From: Tissierellia bacterium
GTDB taxonomy: Bacteria; Bacillota; Clostridia; Peptostreptococcales; Acidaminobacteraceae
Assembly: GCA_012838225.1 (NCBI GenBank)
Contig: DUPT01000056.1
Location: forward strand, 1 to 64,000
DNA: 64,000 bases
Direction of reading: 5' to 3'
Part shown: positions 1 through 7,866 of the stretch, piece after piece
How positions within the stretch are numbered: position 1 is the stretch's first letter
Layout of the letters: each line of letters begins with the position of its first letter
Made by a program: the position numbers and the translations under genes
The notes under the pieces: model-generated
Told to the model about the DNA's origin: nothing
What the model saw: the letters and a program-made list of their open reading frames with translations, nothing else
The model's database searches: none

Positions 1-111
1 GCGAACAAAATAGGCGGCGAATGGAAAGTGACAAAGATAACCAAGCACGTACGTAAACTGTGTGATGATTTAGAAATAACATTGGACACTATCGGAGATC
101 GTACTCCCTAA
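1..111 (+). CDS. C-terminal end of an unrecognised protein (partial)
   Basis: Frame 1 is open from the window edge to a TAA at 109-111 and gives 36 residues ending in ITLDTIGDRTP. The fragment is rich in Lys, Asp and Thr and has no motif I recognise. Its DNA is visibly more AT-rich than the genes from 399 onward. The start lies outside the window, so function cannot be judged. It may be only a chance open frame, but its length to the edge and acceptable codons make a real gene end plausible. Confidence 0.4.
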   Translation, partial: ANKIGGEWKVTKITKHVRKLCDDLEITLDTIGDRTP

Positions 112-398
112 AATTGCGAGTTACGGATTAATATTCTCCTAACAGAGACCCCTATAGCTTATTCCTTAAAGTATTGTTGGAGTTAAAAAACAGCCTTTTG
201 CTTATGTCCCTTCCATCTCGCATTCTCATAAAAGCTGTTTTTTATCCCCATTTGATGAGATATTTTGTAGGTGGGCTACCACCAACTTATCGTCAGAGAG
301 CCATCTTCAATGGTGTGTTGCCGATAGAAGAAGTTGGCCGGCTCTATGTCTTGACATAGTTGGCGGTCTAAGCCGGTCGCTTAAAAAGCCTAGGCGGT
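112..398. other. AT-rich intergenic stretch with hairpins
   Basis: No convincing gene is visible. A 61-codon open frame at 174-359 lacks a ribosome binding site and has no recognisable sequence. A long stem at 184-199 pairs with 230-244 (TAAAAAACAGC and GCTGTTTTTTA cores, roughly 30-nt loop). CCAACTT at 282-288 is repeated inverted at 331-337. These may terminate the upstream gene or mark a remnant of a mobile element. Confidence 0.4.
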
Positions 399-1142
399 CT
401 AGCGGTGGAACAGATAGCCCGTCATAGAGAGTGAACCCATTAGACAGGCCTCATTGAAGACTTCGATCTGATCGATGATATTGGAGGCGCCCAAGACATA
501 AAGCAGCGGTAGAAAGTGGTCGGTCGAGGGGACGGCCGGGCTCATCGGATGCTCCATCACTGCCTGGTGATCCGACCGTAAAATACAGTCCCTGATATAG
601 GCATCAAACTCCTCCGCCCAGTGAAAGCCCCCCTGACGGTTCCAATCGATCAGCCGAAGATTGTGGACGATATTGCCGCTGCCGATGATCAAGACGCCAT
701 CATCTCTTAGGTTCCTCAGCTTTTTTCCCAGGTCGTAGTGCTCCTGATAGGGCTTGGTCATATCGATCGATAGCTGAACGACCGGGATATCGGCCTGAGG
801 ATACATATGCGTCAGCACACTCCAGGTGCCGTGGTCGATCCCCCAATCGTTTTGGACCTCGATCCCAAGCTCCTCTTGGATCTTTTTTGCATAGAGCTTG
901 GAGCCGGGCGGTTGATAGCTCAGCGCATAGAGTTCGGGCGGAAAGCCATACATATCGTAGATCTGCTGGGGATGCTCCTCATTCGAGGTATAGGTATCTC
1001 TCGTCAGCCAGTGAGCACTGATACACACGATACACTTGGGGATCGGCAGCTTATCCGATAGCTTGCGCCAGGTGCGCGTGAACTGATTATCCTCGATCGC
1101 ATTCATGGGAGAGCCATGTCCGACAAAAACTACAGGCATCAT
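399..1142 (-). CDS. Extradiol aromatic dioxygenase, YgiD/DODA family
   Basis: The 247-residue protein opens with MMPVVFVGHGSPMNA, the hallmark N terminus of class III extradiol ring-cleavage dioxygenases of the YgiD/LigB type (4,5-DOPA dioxygenase). His of GHGSP, the later SAHW and the HDL/SGNIVHNLR region fit the family's non-haem metal-binding fold. I chose the ATG at 1142 because it overlaps the upstream alaX stop as ATGA and sits 7 nt behind GAGGAA; a start at 1160 is also open. It is translationally coupled to the AlaX gene. Ring cleavage needs O2, so in an anaerobe it may detoxify or act on another substrate; the substrate is unknown. Confidence 0.85.
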   Translation of the reverse strand: MMPVVFVGHGSPMNAIEDNQFTRTWRKLSDKLPIPKCIVCISAHWLTRDTYTSNEEHPQQIYDMYGFPPELYALSYQPPGSKLYAKKIQEELGIEVQNDWGIDHGTWSVLTHMYPQADIPVVQLSIDMTKPYQEHYDLGKKLRNLRDDGVLIIGSGNIVHNLRLIDWNRQGGFHWAEEFDAYIRDCILRSDHQAVMEHPMSPAVPSTDHFLPLLYVLGASNIIDQIEVFNEACLMGSLSMTGYLFHR

Positions 1143-2269
1143 GATCGTTTCCTCATCCATTCCAGAATTTGTGACGACGTGGCTTGAAGACTGCCCTGTG
1201 AGGTCGGCCCCCGGCCGCCGCCCTTGCCGGGAAAGTCTTGGAGTAATTGCTTAGCCAAAGCTGCCATATCCTGTTTATTTGAGTGGAGATAAAAGCGAAA
1301 AGTCGTTTCCTCCACCGGGTGAAAGATTGCCACAAACGGAGCCTTCCGGGCTAACTCGGCTGCCAGATTGGCGGTGGCTTTGGTGCCCAGATGCTCAAAT
1401 AAGACGATCGGTTCGGTTTGCTCCGCGTAGGACCGATCGATCAGTTCGACCAGTCGCCGCTCCATATCGGCCAGCTGTTTGTCCTTGTCGAGTGCTTCGC
1501 GGTACTTCTTAGCCACCGCCGGCGTGATGGCAAAGGTCTGAGAGCTTGTAAGATGCATCAGCTCCTTCGTCTGATCGAGCAGCCGCTGGAAATAATCGAT
1601 CGCCCGGCGGCCGCAGACAATGCCTAAGCGGACACCGCCCTTATACTTTTCAGCCTCGACGATCTTTAGCAGTCCGACCTCGGCGGTGGAAGCGACATGG
1701 GTGCCGCAGCAGGCGCAGCGGTCGACCCCGGGCACATCGACCACCCGGATCTGACCGGTGATCTCTTTTTTAAACCGAAAGTCCTCATCGCCCGGCTGAT
1801 AGATATCGCTGATGATGCGTAGATTCTGTGCGATCACTTGATTGGCATCGCGTTCGAGCTCGAGCAGCACCGGCCAATCGATGAACTCATCATAATCGAC
1901 TCGCATCAGATCCTCGCCGATGTGAAAGCCGACATTGTTCAGTCCCAGTCGCTCTAGGACCAGTCCGCTCAGGATATGCTCGCCGCTGTGCTGCTGCATA
2001 TGATCGTAGCGTCGGGCCCAGTCGATCTCGCCAAGGACCTCATCGTCTGTTAGCGCCCGTGCCAGCAGATGATAGATTGTATCATCGCGCTCGATGACGT
2101 CGGTGACTGCGACGGCGTTTAGTGTTCCCCGATCGGGCTCTTGGCCGCCTCCCAGGGGATAAAAGGCCGTCTGATTTAAGACAACGGCCGGTTGATCGTT
2201 GATGGTGGTGCGCTCCACCACCTCGGCGGTAAAGCTTGTGAGGTAGGGGTTTATTTCATATAGTTTCAT
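1139..2269 (-). CDS. alaX: Alanyl-tRNA editing protein, AlaX family
   Basis: The 376-residue protein resembles the editing half of alanyl-tRNA synthetase, which hydrolyses Ser-tRNA(Ala) or Gly-tRNA(Ala). Visible motifs are FYPLGGGQEPDRG near the N terminus, the zinc motif HSGEHILSG, and the second zinc-ligand segment CACCGTHV. The C terminus carries a DHHA1-like glycine-rich segment (FPGKGGGRGPTSQGSL), so this is the long AlaX-L form. No catalytic aminoacylation domain is present. It is the first gene of a two-gene unit with the dioxygenase, sharing an ATGA overlap. Confidence 0.88.
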   Translation of the reverse strand: MKLYEINPYLTSFTAEVVERTTINDQPAVVLNQTAFYPLGGGQEPDRGTLNAVAVTDVIERDDTIYHLLARALTDDEVLGEIDWARRYDHMQQHSGEHILSGLVLERLGLNNVGFHIGEDLMRVDYDEFIDWPVLLELERDANQVIAQNLRIISDIYQPGDEDFRFKKEITGQIRVVDVPGVDRCACCGTHVASTAEVGLLKIVEAEKYKGGVRLGIVCGRRAIDYFQRLLDQTKELMHLTSSQTFAITPAVAKKYREALDKDKQLADMERRLVELIDRSYAEQTEPIVLFEHLGTKATANLAAELARKAPFVAIFHPVEETTFRFYLHSNKQDMAALAKQLLQDFPGKGGGRGPTSQGSLQATSSQILEWMRKRS

Positions 2270-2359
2270 AGTCTTGCATCCGGTCCAATGGAACCGAAGT
2301 TTTTTCCTTCTTTCTGGTTATGTCCTATGTTATCATAAAGTGTAAAGAAGGGAGTTGCT

Positions 2360-2512
2360 ATGGGCCGAATAATTTTCTATATCATCATCTTATTGATCCA
2401 ATTCCTGTTTCGGGTGCTTAAGCCGATCGTCGGACGGTCTCGGCCTTTTCAGGATGCCAATCGCCGGATCCACGCCCTCAAATCCGATCTGAGAAAACCA
2501 AAAAATCGCTGA
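2360..2512 (+). CDS. Small single-pass membrane protein (50 aa), unknown
   Basis: A 50-codon frame starts at ATG 2360, 6 nt after AAGAAGGGAG. Residues 4-21 (IIFYIIILLIQFLFRVL) form one hydrophobic helix, followed by a basic cytoplasmic tail rich in Arg and Lys. The strong ribosome binding site and the membrane helix followed by positive charges argue that it is translated. It lies between alaX (divergent) and rex, without obvious partner. The family is unknown to me. Confidence 0.6.
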   Translation: MGRIIFYIIILLIQFLFRVLKPIVGRSRPFQDANRRIHALKSDLRKPKNR

Positions 2513-2571
2513 TGCAAACCCTTGATTTGACATAAATGCAATACCCGGGGATATTTCGCCTCGATTCTTCA

Positions 2572-2636
2572 AAAGTGTTATTCAAAAACACTTTCTTTTT
2601 TGGTCTGTTATTGTTAAACTTATATCGATATATAAT
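2572..2636 (+). promoter_or_regulatory. Promoter region of rex operon with inverted repeat and Rex-like half site
   Basis: AAAGTGTT (2572-2579) and AACACTTT (2587-2594) form an 8-bp inverted repeat with a 7-nt spacer. Downstream, TTGTTAA at 2611-2617 matches one half of the Rex consensus (TTGTTAA-N4-TTAACAA), while the other half is poor. A TATAAT box lies at 2631-2636 with TTATTG 17 nt upstream. Autoregulation by Rex is plausible but not shown by a full operator. The inverted repeat followed by CTTTTTT could instead be a weak terminator. Confidence 0.45.
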
Positions 2637-2661
2637 TATCGTTTCTGAAAGGCAGGTAACT

Positions 2662-3273
2662 ATGCGAAAACCGATTCCGATGCGGACCTTCAATCGCCTC
2701 GTCGACATCTTAAAAATAATCGAACAAGCACCGGATAAACAAAGCTTTTCCTCGGGTGATCTGGCACTGGAGCTCGGTGTCAGTGACATCCTGATCCGAA
2801 AGGATCTCAACAGTATCGGACTGAGCGGTCGGCCCAAGATCGGCTTCGATCGCACAGACCTGGTCAGTGGTCTCGAGGGAGTCTTGGGATACACTCGCCA
2901 AAACGATGCGATCCTCGTCGGCTGCGGGCGACTGGGCCGTTCGCTCCTCGACTTCAGTTTACTCGACAGCCTGGGAATCTCGCTGGTGGCCGGCTTCGAT
3001 CTGACACCATCAAAGATCGGCCGCCTCGAGATCCTCCCCCTGACGAAGATGCCCTCACTCATCAAACGCCTGCGTATCCGTTTGGCCCTGCTATGTGTGC
3101 CGGAGGATTCGGCTCAGGCCACGGCCGATCAATTGGTCGCCGCCGGCATCCAGGTGATTTGGAACTTCACGGCCACGACACTCCACGTCCCCGAACACGT
3201 CCACGTCCACCAAGAAGACCTCCGGCTCTCAGCCGCTCATGTCCTACAACACCTACATAGGGAGGAACAATGA
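2662..3273 (+). CDS. rex: Redox-sensing transcriptional repressor Rex
   Basis: The 203-residue protein has the Rex architecture. The N-terminal winged helix (about 8-75) carries LGVSDILIRKDLNSIG, and the C-terminal Rossmann domain has the dinucleotide loop GCGRLG at 87-92. Rex family proteins leave their operator when NADH is high and control fermentation genes. The start at 2662 follows AAAGGCAGG; a longer frame from 2536 would add an untypical N terminus. It overlaps the next gene as ATGA, so it is co-transcribed with the hydrogenase operon. The recognition-helix region departs somewhat from the usual GR-G-GY stretch (GRPKIGFD). A likely target lies upstream of nfnA. Confidence 0.93.
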   Translation: MRKPIPMRTFNRLVDILKIIEQAPDKQSFSSGDLALELGVSDILIRKDLNSIGLSGRPKIGFDRTDLVSGLEGVLGYTRQNDAILVGCGRLGRSLLDFSLLDSLGISLVAGFDLTPSKIGRLEILPLTKMPSLIKRLRIRLALLCVPEDSAQATADQLVAAGIQVIWNFTATTLHVPEHVHVHQEDLRLSAAHVLQHLHREEQ

Positions 3274-3518
3274 AAATATTCGTATGCGTCGGCAGCTCTT
3301 GTCACCTCAAAGGCTCCTATCATATCCTGGAGGCCTTCAAGCAAGCCGTAGCCGATAACCATCTAGAAGACGATATCACCCTCTCGGCCGCCTTCTGCTT
3401 GGGCAAATGCCGCGATGGCGTCAGCATCAAGATCGATGAGGAGATCGTGACCGGCCTCTCCCTCGAGACCTTCCCCGATGTCTGGCAGACGAAAGTCCTT
3501 AAACCCTTAGGCAAATAG
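3270..3518 (+). CDS. Thioredoxin-like [2Fe-2S] ferredoxin (NuoE-like small subunit)
   Basis: The 82-residue protein has the four-cysteine pattern of thioredoxin-like [2Fe-2S] ferredoxins and the C terminus of NuoE/HydC: C6-x4-C11 in CVGSSC and C43-x3-C47 in CLGKC. It lacks the N-terminal helical part of NuoE. The start overlaps the rex stop, and the next gene begins 2 nt after its stop. By position it should shuttle electrons to the hydrogenase-like proteins. Comparable small [2Fe-2S] proteins accompany sensory [FeFe]-hydrogenase clusters in clostridia, such as the hfs locus of Thermoanaerobacterium (remembered, not checked). Confidence 0.82.
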   Translation: MKIFVCVGSSCHLKGSYHILEAFKQAVADNHLEDDITLSAAFCLGKCRDGVSIKIDEEIVTGLSLETFPDVWQTKVLKPLGK

Positions 3519-3519
3519 C

Positions 3520-5193
3520 ATGAAACGTTTTATCGACCTCAAAGAATCCAATTGCCAAAACTGCTATAAGTGTATCCGCTCCTGCCCGGTCAAATCGATC
3601 TCCTTTTCCGATAAGCAGGCTCATATCATTGAATCGGAGTGCATTCTGTGCGGTCAGTGCTTTATCGTCTGTCCCCAAAATGCCAAGCAGGTCGAGAGTC
3701 AGGTCCCGGATATCAAGCTGGCCATGGCCAAGGGCGAAGCCGTCTATGCCTCATTGGCCCCGTCCTATGTCGCCAACTATAAGGATCTCACCTTCCAGAC
3801 CATGGAGGATGCCTTTAAACAACTCGGCTTTGCCGGGGCCGGTGAGACCGCCCTCGGGGCGACGATCGTGACCGAACAATACGATCAGATGGTCGATCAG
3901 GCCAATGGCAATGTGTTCATCTCATCGTGTTGCCACAGCGTCAATCTGCTGGTCCAAAAGCACTTTCCGGAGTGCCTCCCCAATCTGGCTCAGGTCCTAA
4001 GCCCAATGCAGGCCCACTGTCAGATGCTAAAGGCCGAGCATCCCGGCGCCCGGACTGTCTTTGTCGGTCCGTGTATCGCTAAAAAAGAAGAAGCCGGCCG
4101 CTATGACGGCATCGTCGATTGGGCCATCACCTTTGAGGAGCTCAGTGCTTGGCTCGAAGAAGAAAACATCACCCTACATAATAAGCCGGATGATCGCCGT
4201 AAAGGCAAGGCCAGACTCTACCCCACCACCGGCGGTATCCTGGCCACCATGCAAAAAAGACGCGATGATTTCCACTATCTGGCGATCGATGGCGTCGAAA
4301 ACTGCATCCATGCGCTGGAGGATATCCGACGCGGCAAGGTCAAAAACTGCTTCATCGAGATGAGCGCCTGTGTCGGCAGCTGCATCAATGGCCCCGTGAT
4401 GGATCGCGAACATATCAATACGATCGAGGACATCACGATCGTCAAAAACTTCGCCTCGGATGAGCCGTTTGAGCTAAAGCCGATCCAACGGGTCCCCTTG
4501 AAAAAGGGCATGGGTCGCCTCAGCATCCACCGCGACTATCCGTCGGAGGATGTCATCACCTCGATTTTGTTTCAGATGGGTAAGCGGACCAAAGAGGATG
4601 AACTCAACTGCGGCAGCTGCGGCTACAATTCCTGTCGGGAAAAGGCGATCGCCGTCTATCGGGGCAAGGCGGATCTGACGATGTGTCTGCCGTTCCTAAA
4701 GGAAAAGGCCGAGAGCTTTTCGGATAATATCATTCGAAACACCCCCAATGCCGTCTTTGTCCTGAACGAACAACTCGAGTTCCAGCAGGCCAATGACGCC
4801 GCCCTCAAGCTGTTCAACAGCCCTGATCTCGATGATTTGGCCGGTACTCCCGTCTTCCACTTGATCGATCCCAGACCGTATGTCAATGCCCTCGATGGCT
4901 CGGATGTATTCAACGAACTGCGCTATCTGCCGGAATTCGACCGCTATGTCCAAGAGACCATCATCTATGATAAGAACTATCATATCCTGATGAGCATCAT
5001 GCGAGACTTTACCAAGGAACAGCGCGAGCGAGACGCCAAGCAAGAGATCGCCCGCCAGACAGCCGAGATCACCGATCACGTCATCCAAAAGCAGATGAAA
5101 ATCGTTCAGGAGATCGCCTCACTCCTAGGTGAAACGACGGCCGAAACACGGGTCGCCCTGATGAACCTGCAAGAAAGCCTCCAAGATGACTAG
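3520..5193 (+). CDS. PAS-containing sensory [FeFe]-hydrogenase-like protein (group C, HydS type)
   Basis: This 557-residue protein reads in order: two [4Fe-4S] ferredoxin motifs (C12/15/18/22 and C41/44/47/51), the hydrogenase large-subunit catalytic domain (about 70-300), a four-Cys cluster domain (C364, C367, C372, C389) and a PAS domain (about 405-500), then a helical tail. H-cluster motifs are present but altered: SSCCHSV at 135-141 instead of TSCCPGW, GPCIAKKEE at 183-191, and EMSACVGSCINGPV at 280-293. The four cluster cysteines remain, so an H-cluster is likely. This architecture is that of putative H2-sensing hydrogenases. The next gene, a phosphatase, overlaps its end by 8 nt and is the probable signalling output. 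Confidence 0.88.
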   Translation: MKRFIDLKESNCQNCYKCIRSCPVKSISFSDKQAHIIESECILCGQCFIVCPQNAKQVESQVPDIKLAMAKGEAVYASLAPSYVANYKDLTFQTMEDAFKQLGFAGAGETALGATIVTEQYDQMVDQANGNVFISSCCHSVNLLVQKHFPECLPNLAQVLSPMQAHCQMLKAEHPGARTVFVGPCIAKKEEAGRYDGIVDWAITFEELSAWLEEENITLHNKPDDRRKGKARLYPTTGGILATMQKRRDDFHYLAIDGVENCIHALEDIRRGKVKNCFIEMSACVGSCINGPVMDREHINTIEDITIVKNFASDEPFELKPIQRVPLKKGMGRLSIHRDYPSEDVITSILFQMGKRTKEDELNCGSCGYNSCREKAIAVYRGKADLTMCLPFLKEKAESFSDNIIRNTPNAVFVLNEQLEFQQANDAALKLFNSPDLDDLAGTPVFHLIDPRPYVNALDGSDVFNELRYLPEFDRYVQETIIYDKNYHILMSIMRDFTKEQRERDAKQEIARQTAEITDHVIQKQMKIVQEIASLLGETTAETRVALMNLQESLQDD

Positions 5194-6358
5194 TCTGTTT
5201 GCTGATATCGGTCATCGCTCCCTCAATAAATACGGCGAGCAGATCTGCGGCGACCATGTCCAGATCCACACCATGAAGGACGGCTCGCCGGTGGTGGTGC
5301 TGGCCGATGGGCTCGGCAGCGGCATCAAGGCCAATATCCTATCGACCCTCACCTCACAGATCATGTCGACGATGCTGGCCAACAATCTGCCGCTTGAGGT
5401 CTGCCTGGAGACGATGGTCAAGACCCTCCCCATCTGCGAGGTCCGAGGCATCGCCTATTCGACCTTTACGGTGATCCGTCTGCTCCAAAACGAGGAGGCC
5501 GAGATCCTCCAGTATGATAATCCGCATGTCATCTTGCTGCGAAATGGCCGACATGTCGAATTCCCCAAGGAAAAGCTGGAGATCGACGGCAAGATCGTCT
5601 ATAAGTCAAGACTCTATATCCATGAAAACGATGTTTTTATCATGCTCAGTGATGGGGCGATCCACGCCGGTATCGGCTGTGAGCTCAATTACGGCTGGCA
5701 ACGCGATAATATCATCGAGTTCGTTCAGAACATGTATATCGCGGGGTTTACCGCCAAGACCTTGGCCACCATTGTCACCGATCAGTGCAATAAGCTCTAT
5801 GGCTTTAAGCCCGGTGATGATACGACCGCCTGCGTCATCCGGATGAGACGCCGCAAGGCCGTCCACCTGATGATCGGACCACCGTCTGATCCGGCCAGCG
5901 ATGAGCTGCTGATGGAGGAGTTTATGAGCGGCCCGGGCAAAAAGGTGGTCTGTGGCGGAACGACCGCCGAGATCGCCGCCCGCTACCTCGATAAAGAGAT
6001 CGTACCGGTCAGTGATTATCTCGATCCCGAGATCCCGCCGATCGCCAGCATCGAAGGCATCGATCTGGTGACCGAGGGCATCCTGACCGTCAATCGCTGC
6101 CTGGTCTATGCCAAAAGCTATCTCGAAGACAATGCCCACTACTCGACCTGGGCCTATAAAAAGGATGGGGCCTCCATGCTCTCGCGCATCCTGTTCGAGG
6201 ATGCCACCGATATCCATTTCTTTGTCGGCAAGGCCGTCAACCCGGCCCACCAAAACCCCGACCTGCCGATCGATTTCAGCATCAAGATGCGACTGGTCGA
6301 GCAGCTGAGCGATACCCTCAAGGAAATGGGCAAGCGAGTCACTGTCCGCTATTATTAA
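5186..6358 (+). CDS. SpoIIE-family (PP2C-type) serine/threonine phosphatase
   Basis: The 390-residue protein starts with a PP2C/SpoIIE catalytic domain. Metal-binding aspartates are seen in CGDHV (D23), ADGLGSG (40-46), MLSDGAIHAG and PGDDTTACV. The C-terminal 170 residues carry no domain I can name. There is no membrane segment, unlike sporulation SpoIIE. The start ATG lies inside the stop region of the sensory hydrogenase, which argues for coupled synthesis. Such phosphatases usually act on anti-sigma-factor antagonists or related phosphoproteins. No such substrate gene is in this operon, so the target is unknown. Confidence 0.85.
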   Translation: MTSLFADIGHRSLNKYGEQICGDHVQIHTMKDGSPVVVLADGLGSGIKANILSTLTSQIMSTMLANNLPLEVCLETMVKTLPICEVRGIAYSTFTVIRLLQNEEAEILQYDNPHVILLRNGRHVEFPKEKLEIDGKIVYKSRLYIHENDVFIMLSDGAIHAGIGCELNYGWQRDNIIEFVQNMYIAGFTAKTLATIVTDQCNKLYGFKPGDDTTACVIRMRRRKAVHLMIGPPSDPASDELLMEEFMSGPGKKVVCGGTTAEIAARYLDKEIVPVSDYLDPEIPPIASIEGIDLVTEGILTVNRCLVYAKSYLEDNAHYSTWAYKKDGASMLSRILFEDATDIHFFVGKAVNPAHQNPDLPIDFSIKMRLVEQLSDTLKEMGKRVTVRYY

Positions 6359-6369
6359 GGAGACTGATC

Positions 6370-7791
6370 ATGAGTCGATTCGATTCACACGTCCAATCGG
6401 TCAAGAATGATATCTTGACCGCCGTCTGCAATTATGCCCGCCAGGGAACATTATACGAAAACATCCACGAGATCCCAAAAGAGATCATGCCCAAGGGTTC
6501 GGCCTCAGCCCGCTGCTGCATCTACAAGGGGCGAGCGATCCTGTCAGAGCGGGTGGCTTTGGCCATGACGACTAAAGGCGCCTATGATCATGTCATCGAG
6601 GTGATCGATATCGCCTGTGATGATTGTCCCGAATCAGGCTATGAGATCAACGAAAACTGCCGCGGTTGCCTGGCTCACCGCTGTATCGATGCCTGCCCCC
6701 GAGGTGCCATAGAGATCGTGAACAAACGAGCCCATATCGATAAGGACAAATGCATCAACTGCGGCAAATGCCAGCAGGCCTGCCCCTTTTCGGCCGTGAC
6801 CAACCGAGTGCGACCGTGTGAGCAAGCCTGTAAGATCGGTGCCATCTCCAAGAGCCCGACGGGTGAGGCCATGATCGATCGCGACAAATGCATCAGCTGT
6901 GGTGCCTGCGCCTATCAGTGTCCCTTCGGTGCCATCTCTGACCGCTCGTTTATCTCTCAGACGATCGAGCTTTTAGAGGACTATAATAAGACCGGCGAGC
7001 ATCCGGTCTTTGCCCTGGTCGCTCCGACGATCGCTTCTCAGTGCACCGAGCATACCCTGTCACAGGTGATCGCCGCCATCAAGGTATGCGGCTTCCATGC
7101 CGTCATCGAAGCTGCCCTGGGTGCCGATATCGTCGCCAATCTCGAAGCCAAGGAATGGGACGAGAAGGGCTTTTTGACCAATTCCTGTTGCCCCGGCTAT
7201 GTCGACTATGTCGAGCGGTTCTTTCCCGACATGGCTCAGCATATCTCACACAATCCATCACCGATGGTCGTGATGGGACGGATCCTTAAAGAAAAGCACC
7301 CGGGATGTCGAGTCGTCTTTATCGGACCGTGCACCGCGAAAAAGCTTGAGTTTCAAAAGGAGCAGTGGCGAGACGCCATCGATAATGTCATCACCTTTGA
7401 AGAGCTCCAAGCGATCTTTGACAGCTACGAGGTGGATTTCGATCATCTCGATGAGGGACTGCTCGATCAAGCCTCCTACTTCGGCCGGATCTTTGCCCGA
7501 AGCGGCGGCTTAACGACCGCACTCCATCAGGCCCTGATCGAAAACAAGCTCGAGACCTCGAAGCTAAAGCCCCTCATCTGCGATGGCATTGAGGAATGCC
7601 GGATCGCACTCCTCAAGGCCTCCAAAGGCGTTCTAAAGGAGAACTTCATCGAGGGCATGGCCTGTGTCAGCGGCTGTATCGGCGGGGCCGGTAATGTCAC
7701 CCACGGGCCCAAGGAGCGGGCTCAGGTCGACCGCTACGCCTCGTCAGCCATGGAGAAAACCATCCACGAAGCGATCCGAATCTTTGACTAG
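6370..7791 (+). CDS. [FeFe]-hydrogenase, multi-ferredoxin form (group B-like)
   Basis: The 473-residue protein has N-terminal Cys clusters for several [4Fe-4S] centres (C97/100/105/109, C128/131/134/138, C174/177/180/184, plus C150 and C154), followed by the catalytic domain. H-cluster motifs are TNSCCPGY (270-277), GPCTAKKLEF (319-328) and EGMACVSGCIGGAG (428-441), close to catalytic enzymes but with Tyr for Trp in the first. It probably interconverts protons and reduced ferredoxin with H2 in the cytoplasm. It is the last gene of the rex operon, 11 nt after the phosphatase gene and directly before a strong terminator. The HydEFG maturases are not in the window. Confidence 0.9.
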   Translation: MSRFDSHVQSVKNDILTAVCNYARQGTLYENIHEIPKEIMPKGSASARCCIYKGRAILSERVALAMTTKGAYDHVIEVIDIACDDCPESGYEINENCRGCLAHRCIDACPRGAIEIVNKRAHIDKDKCINCGKCQQACPFSAVTNRVRPCEQACKIGAISKSPTGEAMIDRDKCISCGACAYQCPFGAISDRSFISQTIELLEDYNKTGEHPVFALVAPTIASQCTEHTLSQVIAAIKVCGFHAVIEAALGADIVANLEAKEWDEKGFLTNSCCPGYVDYVERFFPDMAQHISHNPSPMVVMGRILKEKHPGCRVVFIGPCTAKKLEFQKEQWRDAIDNVITFEELQAIFDSYEVDFDHLDEGLLDQASYFGRIFARSGGLTTALHQALIENKLETSKLKPLICDGIEECRIALLKASKGVLKENFIEGMACVSGCIGGAGNVTHGPKERAQVDRYASSAMEKTIHEAIRIFD

Positions 7792-7792
7792 T

Positions 7793-7817
7793 AAAGGCTG
7801 CCCGGCAGCCTTTTTTT
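7793..7817 (+). terminator. Rho-independent terminator of the hydrogenase operon
   Basis: AAAGGCTGC and GCAGCCTTT form a 9-bp stem with a 3-nt loop followed by a T run, starting 2 nt after the hydrogenase stop codon. Confidence 0.9.
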
Positions 7818-7866
7818 CAAAGACCAAAAAAAGATGCAGCCGCCTAGGCCACATCTTTGCCGTTCA

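Noticed and set aside
174-359. 61-codon frame at the left edge
   Set aside because: No ribosome binding site, odd composition, and it lies across a hairpin; no recognisable protein.
5606-6253. 215-codon minus-strand frame opposite the SpoIIE phosphatase
   Set aside because: Shadow of the phosphatase gene; no start site and no motif.
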